DNA of 64,000 nucleotides from Choristoneura fumiferana (GCF_025370935.1 NC_133476.1:21090801-21154800); one strand, 5' to 3'. Numbered from the stretch's first letter, positions 20,364 through 30,376 are shown. The notes: generated from the letters alone by a model not told the origin. Numbers and translations: made by a program.

Positions 20364-20646
20364 TCAACATAAACAATGCACACAACAACTACAATACAAT
20401 ATCACACAGTACAATACAAAAACAACAATACAACAACAGTACAATAGTAGGTACAATATCATTTAATATGAGTGAGTCTCACTGTAGTTTCATGAGCCCT
20501 TTGCTGACTATTTGTAGAATAAGCATTTCCATTTTGTTTATACAATGCAGAAGAGAGTAGGGCTTTGCTCTGACCACAGAACTGAGAGTAAATAGATTAC
20601 AAAATTGTGTATATTTCTTCTTATAGAATCGATGTTGCTTTAATAT

Positions 20647-20880
20647 CATATTAAATATATTGACCCGGATAACTCACGTCTTAAATCGAGTTTAGCTTGA
20701 CATGTTTCGGGCTAATCCGTAGCCTTTCGTCTTCGGAACAACGCGACTCAGCGGCTGCTGCAACACGCGCGCATCCCGAATTAGCCCGATACATGTCGAG
20801 CTACACTCGATTTAAGACGTGAGTTATCCGGGTCAATATATTTAATATGAGTAAGTCTCACAGTAGTTTCATGTTCAAAA
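20647..20880. mobile_element. Foldback element, copy-2-specific
   Basis: Long inverted arms: 'aaatatattgacccggataa', 'ctcacgtcttaaatcgagt' and 'gacatgt' at the left, mirrored by 'actcgatttaagacgtgag' and 'ttatccgggtcaatatattt' at the right, about 50 bases each with few mismatches. The centre has 'cagcggctgctgcaacacgc'. Absent from copy 1. Flanked by 'ttgctttaatat' (20635-20646) and 'ttgcttttatat' (20881-20892). Non-coding. Confidence 0.85.
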
Positions 20881-21654
20881 TTGCTTTTATATCTTTTATT
20901 TTATCTCTTGCTTTTTCGAATTTCAGCTTGATACCTCTATACGTTCCTGAGAAAAAAAATCTCGATAAACGCACGGACGGACAGACGAACAGGCAACAAA
21001 GTAACTAAAAAGCTGAATAAGTTTGTGCTCGTCATTTTTTTACTCAGCTTCCATTAAGTAATTTATTATTTCACCGGAGTAGAACGTAACAAAATGGAAA
21101 TGACTGCCGATTTAGTAACGGTCCGAATTAAATTGAAAATTATTACAACAATATTTGCATCATATATTAAGTATTTATTCAAAACGCAGGACGGTGCTAA
21201 ACCCACCCCGAATCGAGTTAAGCCGCGAAATATGAATTTATCGCGGCCGCAGCCGATACGAAGTTGGGAAACAAATTATTTAGGTCGTATTTTATTTACA
21301 TCCTTTATGAGTTAAAGTGTTTTATTGTTTTGGGACGAAAACAGCCCCAGAGTGCAGCCTTAGATCTCGGAACATAAAGCTCAATTTCAACAAGCATCAG
21401 CACCTTCTAATATTTACCATGGTCAAGTTAGGTAAAGCGGAACTTCTTGCGTAATTATTTAAGCATTTTTGGAGACTGAATGACATCAGCTGCTACTAGA
21501 ATTATCCTGCCATCTGAATAATTTATAGCCACTTCAATTTAGGTAATTTAAAGTACCAATTTGTGAATTCTTCGATCGAATACAGTCTTGAAAAGAATAT
21601 TAGAGCGAAACTCAATTTGATCGTTTTCGCCCTGAATCCACAGAACTCAATCAG

Positions 21655-22073
21655 TTCAACTTAAAACGAATTAAATTCTCCGCCATTGTTGGGCTACAGC
21701 TCATTGTTTCGTTTCCACGGCTGTACATTTTGCGCCAAAGAGATGGTCCTTCGGGCCGGATCCGCGCCAACTTCTGGAGGCCATAACTACAAGGCCTCAA
21801 CACACTTAAGGCGGCAACAAATTTCCTCCAATTAAATCCGTGTAGAGAGCCCGTGGAGGGTTCCATTAATTAAACGCGGCTCTTGAGCGCCCTCCGTCCT
21901 CCTGAGGGCCACCTCTCCTACAGGCTCCACTCAACATAATCGCGGACCAAAATTATTCCCTTTGATTATCTATGGCATGGCGCCGCTTTAATTGCGATTG
22001 CGTAATCTGTGGTTTAGTTGGACGTAAAAGTTAAAGTTAGTGGGCGTAACGGAGCGGACGACCAATAGACGAT
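21655..22073. other. Near-identical block (duplicate of 4592-5010)
   Basis: Same sequence as in copy 1 with no visible change; see 4592-5010 for interpretation. Confidence 0.45.
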
Positions 22074-22266
22074 AAGGCTGCGTTTCCAACAGGAGCGAGG
22101 TAGCGTTGCGAGGAACATTTCTCATGAACCAATAGAAATGCTCCAATTACCTATATTCTCGCTCCGCTCAACTGTTTCCACTAGAGTTGTGCTGAACGAG
22201 GATAGGTAAATGAAGAGTTTCTATGGCTTCATGATAAACACAGTATCTCGTGTATACGCAGCCTAA
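22074..22266. mobile_element. MITE-like element family H (duplicate of 5011-5206)
   Basis: Ends 'aaggctgcgtttcc' and 'tatacgcagcctaa'. A few bases are missing near the left end relative to copy 1 ('ccaacaggagcgagg'). Confidence 0.7.
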
Positions 22267-22728
22267 GGTCAAGAAGGACAGGCACTGGGAGAGTTTGAAA
22301 CGCGGACAGCATTCCGTTGACAAGAAAGATGAATTAAGTTGATAAATGTTAAAGAGTACGCTGTCCGTTGCTTGCAAAATGTGTGAGCTTTGGGGATTAG
22401 TTTGTGCTAGTAATTTAGTATCAAGAGGACGTTAAATAAGCAGAAGCATTACCAAGGACATTAGTTAAAAATTTACTTCATTTCGTACTAGATTGTTATT
22501 GTTTTTCTTCAGCCTCTTGTCACCCAATTCTGAATACAGATCTTCAGCATCCAGAAGCAGAAATATTAAGTTATAAGTGAGAATCATGTAAGTTCAAAAC
22601 ATTATACACGGTGTTTAGGTTATGAGACCCAATGATAATAATAATAACTCATTCAATATCATCATACATTCAAGCAGAAGCACCGGCTCAAACATATGGT
22701 ATAACTTTATTAGTCACTTAAGCAATTG

Positions 22729-23635
22729 AGTTGTTCAGAAGGGTTGGTCGGGTGCACTTTGGCGTTATTGTCATATTATCTCGACACGGCTAGCCTACAG
22801 ATACAGGCTCAAAACTTGGCAAACATGCCCAAATAACCTCTTAAATTTTGTTCTAATACCGTCCATTTGGCAACTATTTCTCGCCAGGTCAGTTATACCT
22901 AAGTTTTCCATGAGCTACAATGTATTTAACTACGCACTAAGCACGATGTTTGTAATCGTAACAACTTTAGGTAGACTTGAAGTGGGAGGGTAAAGGCGCT
23001 GTGTTATCGAATTCATCGATTAGATTGTAAATTCTGCTATTTTGATATTAATGTAACTTTTCTAGTTCATATGACCAGTTTATATTTAAATATGTGTCCT
23101 CATGTTTTGGGCGCGAAAATACTCGGTGTTTATCACGACGATCGGGTAGAACTCGCCGGAAAGAGAAGTGAGTAGCGCAGGCGTCTAGAAAATGAGCTTC
23201 AAGCATTGGCATCTATGTATAGACTGCATGTTTCTTACATCACAAACAAACGGCGCACAAAATTTGTTCACAGCGCGGATTTGTGAACCTTTCACTATAG
23301 TTTGTTGACGTCCGTGACAGGGGTTGTTTTGTTCCAAACGGCCAGTCTAGTGCCGTAAGGTAGTAAGTACATAGATGTCAATGGGTTCAAGACTTTAGCA
23401 GAAACAATTTAAGCAAAATAGAGATATTGATTTATATTGAAGGACCAGAGCATGCGAGGGTGATTCGTCCTTTCGAGCTCGACCGCTTTTTTTTATGTGG
23501 TCGGAGCGCTCTCGCATAGGTTTGATCTTCAGCCTTCAGAGAAAGTGCCGCTGGCTGATACGATGCTTAAATCATCTGTCACAGATGCAAAGGCCGTTGA
23601 TGATAACACAGGCAATTCAAATTTAAAACCAAATC
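22729..23635. other. Anonymous DNA after duplication copy 2
   Basis: Unique-looking and AT-rich, with no recognised repeat or gene. It does not match what follows copy 1 (5672) or the sequence after the gap (10646). Confidence 0.5.
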
Positions 23636-23639
23636 TGCA

Positions 23640-23790
23640 ACAATACAATGCTATACATATTACAATTTACCTGTTACAGTTCTTGAGATACAGCCCCATG
23701 ACGGACAGACACGGATGGATGGCCAGTATTGCGACATTACTAGGGTTCCGTTTGTCACCTTTCAGGTACGGAGCTCTAAAAATTTGATCA
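23640..23790 (+). repeat. Old dispersed repeat remnant
   Basis: 'gagatacagccccatgacgg', 'acagacacggatgg' and 'agggttccgtttgtcacctt' resemble the degenerate 'acggacagac...ggttccg' repeat seen near 25735-25825 and, reversed, at 32660-32800. Class unknown. Confidence 0.4.
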
Positions 23791-24079
23791 AATGACTTAG
23801 ACCTATAGTATTAACTCAACATTATATTCCATCCGTAGAATAGATTCCCAGGTGCGTGTCACATTGACATGGCGTTGACACTAATGGCGTGGACGCTAAT
23901 GACATTAAATCAGAAGCGAATGCACCATCAATGAAATGTCATTTCCGACAAGCCGAGACATGCGACGTCTGAATTAATTATTTGCTAGATACTAAGTTTT
24001 TGCTGTATCTTAAATCGCAGTTTGTTGGCGTGTTGACGCAGTTAAATATGGCGACGCAGGGCAAAGCAGAAGTGTTTTT
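23791..24079. other. Anonymous DNA
   Basis: No recognised feature. 'cattgacatggcgttgacac' shows short internal repetition of 'atggcgt'. Confidence 0.4.
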
Positions 24080-24335
24080 CATTTATTTATTTATTTATTT
24101 ATTTATTTATTCAATACGAAGTCAGGCTTACAGTTTGCACCAAAACGCCTAGCTCGAATACTTAAGTACTATGCTAATAAATTATTTTGATAAAAGTGCT
24201 CCCCAACCATCGGCAAACACGGCAAATCCTGGATTTTTTTTTTTACATAACTCTATTTGCGTATACCAGCGTTTTTGTACAGACTAGCATGGTCTTGGAG
24301 AATGGCCCACAAGAAACTTGGCGGTTTTTTTTCCA
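24080..24335 (-). repeat. LINE 3' tail fragment with TTTA microsatellite
   Basis: A run of TTTA units (24080-24111) is followed by sequence which, further on, contains 'accagcgtttttg', 'gaatggcccacaagaaactt' and 'ggcggtttttt'. The related fragment at 41461-41625 has 'accagcgctttcgg' and 'gcgccgcaagaaacttggca'. Reverse-strand reading ends in AATAAA-type repeats, typical of an antisense LINE tail. Confidence 0.5.
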
Positions 24336-24503
24336 ATACAAAAACTAACCTCTCAGCAAGTCAAATTGAAGTCAAAATTCTGTGTCTTCTTTTCTGATTT
24401 CTGATTCTAATCGTAGGACTGTTGCTCAATCAGCGTTGCACGAATATCCATTATAATAATAACCAACTTTAGTCAAACTCCTTATTAACAAACCAACGTA
24501 ACA

Positions 24504-24751
24504 GGGCCAATCAACTTTTTTACCGACACTAATCTGTCCGAGACATTTTTCAAACAATTGCAGATTTTGGTAAGTAAACATGTTTTTTTGTAAATTAATA
24601 TATGGTGTACATGAATACATGTCACCCTACGTAAGTTCAACTTATTAAACCGCGAAATATCTTGTTGGAAGTACGATTTTTTGGTAACGCTAGAGACAAT
24701 ATTGGTAACGCTGGAGACGCCCAAAGTGTCGGTAAAATAGTTGATTGGCCC
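24504..24751. mobile_element. Inverted-repeat MITE-like element
   Basis: 'gggccaatcaacttttttac' with 'cgacact' (24504-24530) pairs with 'agtgtcggtaaaatagttga' and 'ttggccc' (24725-24751), about 27 bases per arm. The interior has a direct repeat 'ttggtaacgct' (about 24680 and 24703). Non-coding. Confidence 0.75.
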
Positions 24752-25120
24752 AATAAACAATGACGCGTCACACGTGAATTCCCGATATTTCTTCATACAC
24801 CATCTCTCAAGTGCGACTGCGCGTCGTCAGCTCTACAGAGCGTTCCTGTAGTATACAGGGTGTGCGGAAACGGACGCGGCGCCTGTCGCTCGCTTCGCTC
24901 TCGCTTCCGCAGCCTTTATCTGCCTTTGTGTTGAATCAGTACTTACGCCTTCAATTTATTTACACGTGGTAACTCCTGGTTCAAGCAACTTTGTTGAACA
25001 AGGGTCTATTATTGACTTGTTTTGGTTATACAATGTTTCGTGAAAGCATTTTTTGCAACTGTCGTTTATAGTTACACCTATCGAGCGAGACCAGACCAAA
25101 TTACTCTTAATAATTAATAG
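24752..25120. other. Anonymous DNA
   Basis: Contains a CG-rich patch 'ggacgcggcgcctgtcgctc' at about 24873 with no identifiable role. Otherwise featureless. Confidence 0.4.
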
Positions 25121-25277
25121 TACATTGTGTCTTAAGGGCGGTAAACAAGGAATTACGAACGAGAGTCTATTAGAAGCCCGAAGTCGAAGACTGAGGCCTT
25201 TAATGAGTCGATGTTCTTAATTCTAGTACCGCCCGTGCGACATACAATGTTTTTCATCACATTTGCGAGTAAAATTG
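25121..25277 (+). repeat. Dispersed repeat family P
   Basis: 'cattgtgtcttaagggcggt', 'ggaattacgaacgagag', 'tctagtaccgcccgtgcgac' and 'tttttcatcacatttgcgag' appear in reverse order and strand at 29992-30118. 'gggcggtaa' and 'taccgccc' are inverted within the element, so it is probably a MITE. An extra ~30 bases are present here ('gaagcccgaagtcgaagact'). Confidence 0.7.
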
Positions 25278-25460
25278 TTTAGTTGTGAAAGAAAAAATAA
25301 TATATTATTTGTCTCTTGAGCAAATGATTTTCATTTAGATAGCTAGATCTCGGGTATATTCTATAAGCTACTGTAAGAGTAGAGCATTTTTTCTATGCGA
25401 AATGTACGGAGTGTGGGGATTATTAATATTGATTGGTTGACCCGTTTAATTTTTAGTTTA

Positions 25461-25662
25461 AAGCCACATTCACATCTATCTGTCGTGTTGTGTCGTGACG
25501 CATCAGAACGGTATAGGTTTCATACATTTTATATGGTTGCGTTCACATTTATCTGATGCAGTGTGTTGTAACGGTTTGTGTTGTATCGCATCAAAGCTAT
25601 AGAGTGATAGAGAGACAGAGAGCATCACAACATAACACGACGGATAAATGTAAATGCGGCTT
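25461..25662. mobile_element. Inverted-repeat MITE-like element
   Basis: The left end 'aagccacattcacatctatc' with 'tgtcgtgttgtgtcgtgacg' mirrors the right end 'gcatcacaacataacacgac' with 'ggataaatgtaaatgcggct'. A third partial repeat ('gttgcgttcacatttatctg') lies in the middle. Both ends touch TTAA, but the alignment is off by one base, so the superfamily is undecided. Confidence 0.75.
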
Positions 25663-25734
25663 AACTCTATTTACAATATTTATTGTTGTAGTAGCTAAGG
25701 AAATACAAATGATCTACAAATTTGAGCTATAACC

Positions 25735-25825
25735 GTCATACAGTCCTATGACGAATAGACGGACAGATCAATAAGGTTCGGTTTGTCATCCTTCGTGTAC
25801 GAAATTCTCAAAAAGTAGGCTGCAA
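25735..25825 (+). repeat. Old dispersed repeat remnant
   Basis: 'cagtcctatgacgaatagac', 'ggacagatcaataagg' and 'tcggtttgtcatccttcg' parallel 23690-23770. Too degraded to classify. Confidence 0.35.
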
Positions 25826-25880
25826 AATCATTACAAAACCCATACTAATTACAATAAGGATTATGATTGGTTATTTGGAG

Positions 25881-26030
25881 TCTTGATGAGAGCGAAACAT
25901 AGATGTCGCTAGTGCTGCTGCTTTAGTAGCGTAGTAGAAAAAAGCAACCTGAGATATGTGTGCATAGGAGAAATTCGTGTCTTTACTTCTGTCCAGTGGT
26001 GGTGTAGTGGTATGAAAATGGTTCGTATTT
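25881..26030 (+). mobile_element. SINE family C, 5' part
   Basis: Collinear with the reverse complement of 59830-59960: 'acatagatgtcgctagtg', 'cctgagatatgtgtgcatag', 'gagaaattcgt' and 'ctgtccagtggtggtgtagt' (A-box-like 'tggtgtagtgg'). The B-box half seen at 59728-59830 is missing. Confidence 0.65.
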
Positions 26031-26078
26031 TCGACTAATAAGGATCACATTCACATGGCTAATAACCAACAAAAAGTA

Positions 26079-26249
26079 AGACCCCCGACTTTGTCACTTC
26101 AAAGTTCAATATCTCAAAAATGGCAAAACCGATTTTGATGAAACATGTCTAAGAACCATCGCTAGAAAACCTGCTTTCAATTAAAAAAACCTCATTCAAA
26201 TCGGTCTACCCGTTAAAGAGCTACGGTGCCACAGACAGACAGACAGACA

Positions 26250-26290
<41 letters not shown>

Positions 26291-26340
26291 AAATAGCGGT
26301 CAAACTTATAACACCCCTCTTTTTGCGTCGGGGGTTAAAA
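26079..26340 (+). mobile_element. Lepidopteran repeat family G with inverted ends and CA microsatellite
   Basis: Starts 'acccccgactttgtcacttc' and ends 'gcgtcgggggttaaaa', so 'cccccgac' and 'gtcggggg' are inverted termini. Interior 'ttcaatatctcaaaaatggc', 'aaccgattttgatgaaacat', a GACA run and then CA units (about 26252-26284). A truncated copy lies at 30174-30310. Confidence 0.8.
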
Positions 26341-26403
26341 AATCTAGACTTGGCTGATATGAAATAAGGTTTCTGAAATCCTTTAAAACTCATTATTACA
26401 TTA

Positions 26404-26532
26404 AGGGGCTGTTTCACCATCCATTGATTAGTGTTAACTGATGCCATCTCTATTTGTTTTGTTCGACTAGACGAAGACGGCATCACATTTAACCGTCAGT
26501 TAACACTTATCAATGGATGGTGAAACAGCCCC
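26404..26532. mobile_element. Short MITE with near-perfect inverted arms
   Basis: 'aggggctgtttcaccatcca' with 'ttgattagtgttaactga' at the left mirrors 'tcagttaacacttatcaatg' with 'gatggtgaaacagcccct' at the right: arms of about 38 bases with a single mismatch, loop of about 55. Non-coding. Confidence 0.9.
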
Positions 26533-26817
26533 TAAATCTTATTCCTGGAACCTTATTAACCCTGATGTTATTTAGGCATGTTTTCGGGTACTTTTGTACC
26601 CGACGGTCTCAATTACCGTGGGATAATTAAAGATCCAACGTATAATCTTGGGACTTCGCATGTGGAATACTAAAACTGTATTGATCTACAGGGATACGTA
26701 GCGTTATTTATTCTCAGATGTGAGTTACGTGGCACTTAAGTCTCCCACTTCTGGGAATAGGCTTAACATTGTAAAAACCTAATTTAGATTATGAAGGTAG
26801 GTAGAGTATGCCCTTTA
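26533..26817. other. Anonymous DNA
   Basis: No recognised feature. Confidence 0.45.
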
Positions 26818-27117
26818 TTTAGCTGTTACCTGTGATCCGTCCGCGTAGAATTCAGTTACAGCTATCGATTATGCCCGCTATCCTATGGGGGACACTATCT
26901 GCATATTTCATCTAAATTTCGAAAATACAAACTGAAATATAGATGCATAGTCCAGTGCTTCGGACCCAGGGATTCAGTGCACGTGCTATACCTACCACTA
27001 ATATACAAAGATTCCAATCTTAATTCATCTAAATTTGTTCAGCGTTTTGACGTGATGAAGTAACAAACAAATAAACAGACTTAGAAACTTTGGCATCCAT
27101 AATATTAGTGGGATTGA
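26818..27117 (-). mobile_element. Helitron-like fragment interrupted by SINE
   Basis: Reverse-oriented: 'tttagctgttacctgtgatc' at the left is a decayed 'ctgttgcccgcg' end. 'ttcagcgttttgacgtgatg', 'taacaaacaaataaacagac' and 'tccataatattagtgggat' at the right match the reverse of the 'actaatattat' start. A SINE piece (26920-27023) is inserted within it. Confidence 0.6.
26920..27023 (-). mobile_element. SINE family C fragment nested in Helitron-like element
   Basis: 'cgaaaatacaaactgaaata' and 'tagatgcatagtccagtg', then 'cagtgcacgtgctatacc', match the reverse complement of family C (compare 59728-59830). Flanked by a 13-base direct repeat 'ttcatctaaattt' at 26907-26919 and 27024-27036. Confidence 0.75.
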
Positions 27118-27470
27118 ATACGAGACCGGTTATGCCATTTTGTTTATATGTATGAACATTGAAAAAATCTTCCACTGAATCGGAAAAACCTCTTTTGAAA
27201 GGAAATCAGCAAAAAAACTGTACAAAGTGTGGGTTTTTTCAAACGAATCTATGAATAAATGCTACTTCATTATGTGTTTTAATTTATTACAGTCAATATT
27301 GTTGCAAAGATCATCGTGCTAATGTGGATTGAAATTACTTCCAGCTACTGCATTAAACACTGCAATTACTGCAAGTAAAACCCCTTTTACATAAAAAATA
27401 GCATCGAAATCGGTTTTTCGTTTGACAGCTACGATGCTACAAACAGAGAAAATAGATTGGCATCAAATTT
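27118..27470. other. Anonymous DNA with a decayed family-G-like end
   Basis: 27375-27440 ('gtaaaaccccttttac', 'gcatcgaaatcggttttt', 'gacagctacgatgctac') resembles family G by word order but is very degraded. Confidence 0.35.
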
Positions 27471-27830
27471 AAGGTTACAGCTCATTAAAGCCACCTGGCA
27501 CCCAAACAGCACCGCCTCGACTTTTGGCGTCCACTCAGCGGACGGCGCGTTGACAACGAGTGGACCTCGCGCGGCCCACGAATTTCCGAGTAGGGGTGAT
27601 GAAGAGGGGGTGGCGCGGGGGTGGAGAGCACAGCATCGCAAGGGTGCGGGCAGCGAGTGGTCCACTGGCCATCCGCGCGTGGCAACCTAGCGAGTGAGGT
27701 GATCCGGTGACGCTACGGAATTGATGTACGCACGTACAAATGCATATGAAGAATACTAACCGCTCGAGATGAGACGGTGCTGGTCGGGTGCCGGGTGGCT
27801 GTAATGAGCTATTGACTTATATGACGCTTT
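27471..27830. other. GC/CpG-rich island, candidate conserved or regulatory block
   Basis: Sharply higher in G+C and CpG than the flanking AT-rich DNA ('ggacggcgcgttgacaac', 'ctcgcgcggcccacgaat', 'gggggtggcgcgggggtg'). Several frames stay open on both strands only because stop codons are rare in GC-rich sequence; the products have no motif I recognise. No repeat homology within the window. Candidate promoter, enhancer or untranslated exon, or horizontally acquired or contaminating sequence. Unresolved. Confidence 0.35.
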
Positions 27831-28263
27831 TTGCATCGAGGGCAGGGTTAAAATAGCATTTGACAGAGCTATTTCTTCGACTATATCTTAAATCCTCATT
27901 TTTAATTGTTAGCAGCTTTATATTGCTGAATTTGAAACCACTCAGAGTAAGTACAGGTGCAATACTTTGGAGTATAACCCCGGCTAGGCTTAATGCGAAA
28001 ATTATGTTAGCCTTTTGCCTAATTGGCTGGAGGCAAACGAGGTGAAGGCGGATTAAGGATAATGTTCTGGAGTTCCCAGTTTGCGTAAAAGCGGGATTCT
28101 GTTTTGAAGTTATTTAAAAGCATTTATGAATAATTATTTTTTAATATTCTGAAACTGGTTACGGGAGCTGAATATCGGTGCTGAAGAAAATTGTGAATGG
28201 AAAGTTTATGAAATATTGTGAGGCTGGTTGTTTGGTTTATTTAAAGAGAGACGGCATCACAGT
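27831..28263. other. Anonymous DNA
   Basis: No recognised feature. Confidence 0.45.
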
Positions 28264-28467
28264 TAAGATACGTTTCCACCAGAGGTGTGCCAGGATATGT
28301 TGCGAGAAATGTGTTCTTCATTAACCAATAGAAACGCTTCGTTTACCTATCTTCACACAGCACCGCTTTGGTGGAAACAGTAGGTACATGAAGCGTTCCT
28401 ATTAGTTCTTGAAAAACACAATCTTCACAAAACATCCTCGGACATCTGTGATTGAAACTCAGCCTTA
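28264..28467. mobile_element. MITE-like inverted-repeat element (family H)
   Basis: Starts 'taagatacgtttccaccaga' and ends 'gtgattgaaactcagcctta', inverted with mismatches. Interior 'aaccaatagaaacgcttcgt' as in 14710-14920. Confidence 0.75.
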
Positions 28468-28479
28468 TATCGTTATGTT

Positions 28480-28620
28480 TTTAGCTCTTTAAACTGTCCC
28501 ACTGCTGAGTAAAGTTGTCCCCTTTTTTCCGCCAATCGTCCCTGTCAAAAGCATGCTCCTGCCACTCTACTTGATCATCTAAAATGTCCTGCCATCTCCT
28601 CTTAGATGGCCATCGCGATA
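28480..28620 (-). pseudogene. RTE-like LINE C-terminal scrap
   Basis: The reverse complement translates to a short stretch with 'KRRWQDILDDQVEW' and 'DRDDWRKKGDNFTQQWD', matching the conserved RTE C-terminus pattern (W-Q-D ... DR..W...G...QQW). Only about 45 residues remain, the terminal microsatellite is not preserved, and the protein is truncated at its N-terminal side. Confidence 0.7.
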
Positions 28621-28929
28621 AAAACTATAGGTAGCAATTTGTTATATACTAATAGATATAGAATGGTAAAACAGTCTGTTAAATCTAGTTTATACCTGCA
28701 AGGAAAAACGTGAAAATTGCATCAAATGGTAGCGATTCATTGATCAATTCAAACTCGTTCGGTTTACAACCTCGCAATGCAAAGGAAATCGTTTAATTGT
28801 TCTTGCACTTTTAAGTTGGGTTTAGGGGGAATGAAGCGTTTTAAAAGTGGGTTAAGTTCACAAATTTTACCACTTAAACTAACGGACTGAAAAATCCAAC
28901 CTATCACTCATCAATACTACATTAATCTG
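28621..28929. other. Anonymous DNA
   Basis: No recognised feature. Confidence 0.45.
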
Positions 28930-29070
28930 AAGTATTGTATTGTATTGTAAAACTCTTTATTCTACATAAAAACACATGAAAATATCAGTAAACAAGAGAA
29001 AGAGGTGTTCAAAGGCGAACTTATCCCTTGAAGGGATCTCTCCCTGTTAACCTTTGAACGATTGAAAGGA
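28930..29070 (-). repeat. LINE 3' tail fragment
   Basis: TATTG pentamer units (28936-28955), then 'taaaactctttattctacat', 'aaaggcgaacttatccc' and 'gggatctctccctgttaac'. Read in reverse this ends 'aataaagagttttacaatac', as in the + strand fragment at 49090-49168 ('caataaagagtttacagtta'). Non-coding tail. Confidence 0.6.
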
Positions 29071-29260
29071 AGTCCTTTAACCCTTAATTTCACAAAAATA
29101 AAAAAAGTTCGTGATTCAAGCCTCGTCGTAATTTTGGAGTCCTAAAAATTCTATGTATAAAAAAAGCAAGCCTTAAATGTTAAGATTGGTTTTTTGAGAT
29201 CTTTTTGTATGTTTTATTTCAATTCCAAATTTTTTACCCTGGACCTGTTTTTGTCCTGGG
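29071..29260. other. Anonymous AT-rich spacer
   Basis: No recognised feature. Confidence 0.4.
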
Positions 29261-29342
29261 CTGGAGGACCTGGGTTCGATTCCCAGCGCTGGTCTTATTT
29301 TTCTGGTTTTTCTGTGCATCTATATTTCAGTTTGTATTTTCG
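29261..29342 (+). mobile_element. SINE family C, 3' part
   Basis: 'ggacctgggttcgattccca' (B-box-like), 'gcgctggtct', 'tctgtgcatctatatttcag' and 'tttgtattttcga' match the reverse of 59728-59810. The head is missing. Confidence 0.65.
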
Positions 29343-29991
29343 ATATAGGCCTTAAATGTTGTCAAATATACTGTAAACTGCCAAATTAAGGGTTAATAGG
29401 CAAAAAAATACCGTTTGTCGCAAGAAAATTCGTCGTACTATAAATAAACCAATATTCTCTAAATACCGGAAGTAGCTACCTGTCCATATCCCCTCCAAAT
29501 AACCAATTTATACAACAAATTGCATTTCCCATATGATATAAGGAGATTTAATTTAAAAGGGCTTAAATCCAGGTCAAAATGTAAAAGAAACCTTCAGAGG
29601 ACCTTTTTCTATAATAAAATTGGAGAGGTCCCAGTTATACGAGCCTTGGGGCCGGATATCCGGCAACTTTTATGAAAGCTCCTTCCGGTACCAGCTCGAG
29701 CAAGTTTGTTGTCCAATTATAACAAACTTTGGGAAAGACAGGACGAATTGAATACCGTAGTGTACACTAGCACACCTTTTGATGTTACTAAAAACTCTGG
29801 CCCGTGATTTTTTAGTGTTCTGTACTTCAAAGAGAAAAGTTATCCTTGTAGGACTTATTTATCCATTCGTCTTAATTCAACCAACGACGTAAAAAGACAG
29901 GTTATCATTTCGGCGGTGAGTGGGCGCTGCCAAGAGCGCAATCAGCGGTATCGGCAATTTTTGAAAAAATATTAGTTTTTCTTTTACAAAT
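29343..29991. other. Anonymous DNA
   Basis: No recognised feature. Confidence 0.45.
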
Positions 29992-30118
29992 ATACAATTT
30001 TACTCGCAAATGTGATGAAAAACATTGTATGTCGCACGGGCGGTACTAGAATTACGAATATAGACTCATAAAACTCTCGTTCGTAATTCCTCATTTACCG
30101 CCCTTAAGACACAATGTA
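29992..30118 (-). repeat. Dispersed repeat family P, reverse copy
   Basis: 'acaattttactcgcaaatgt', 'gtcgcacgggcggtactaga', 'ctctcgttcgtaattcc' and 'ttaccgcccttaagacacaa' are the reverse complement of blocks in 25121-25277. Confidence 0.7.
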
Positions 30119-30173
30119 ATATAAGTATTCAAGTTCAGGCGATTAAAAAACCAACCTTTTAAAGCGTTTCTAA

Positions 30174-30310
30174 GAAAAACCCCCGACTTTGTCACTTCAA
30201 AGTTCAATATCTCAAAAACGGCTGAACCGATTTTGATGAAAGTTAATGAAACATATCTAAGAACCATCTTTAGAAAACCTGCTTTCAAATAAAAAAAAAC
30301 GCATTCAAAT
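30174..30310 (+). mobile_element. Repeat family G, 3'-truncated
   Basis: 'aaaaacccccgactttgtca', 'aacggctgaaccgattttga', 'cctgctttcaaataaaa' and 'cgcattcaaat' follow 26079-26190. It stops before the GACA/CA microsatellite and the right terminus. Confidence 0.8.
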
Positions 30311-30376
30311 TAAAAAAGGCCTTGGCAAATGGGTAAACGGGCAACACAGTGATGCTGTAAGACTGAAACTCAGACA

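Larger units (their letters stand above)
16420..22728. repeat. Segmental duplication, copy 2
   Basis: Direct copy of 1-5671. Extra content relative to copy 1 is a SINE (16625-16887), a LINE tail (17604-17872) and a foldback element (20647-20880). It lacks the 65-190 hairpin element, so the pre-insertion target sequence is intact at about 16472-16483. Breakpoint at 22728 ('agcaattg'). Regions not listed separately are anonymous AT-rich DNA equivalent to copy 1. Confidence 0.95.

Noticed and set aside
25458..25664. piggyBac-type MITE by TTAA target duplication
   Set aside because: TTAA touches both ends but the inverted termini align one base out of register, so the superfamily cannot be assigned.
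26196..26486. Open frame with Cys-Val repeats
   Set aside because: It reads through a CA microsatellite and two MITE-like repeats.
27429..27690. Overlapping open frames on both strands in the GC-rich island
   Set aside because: All frames are open because of base composition and no domain is recognised.
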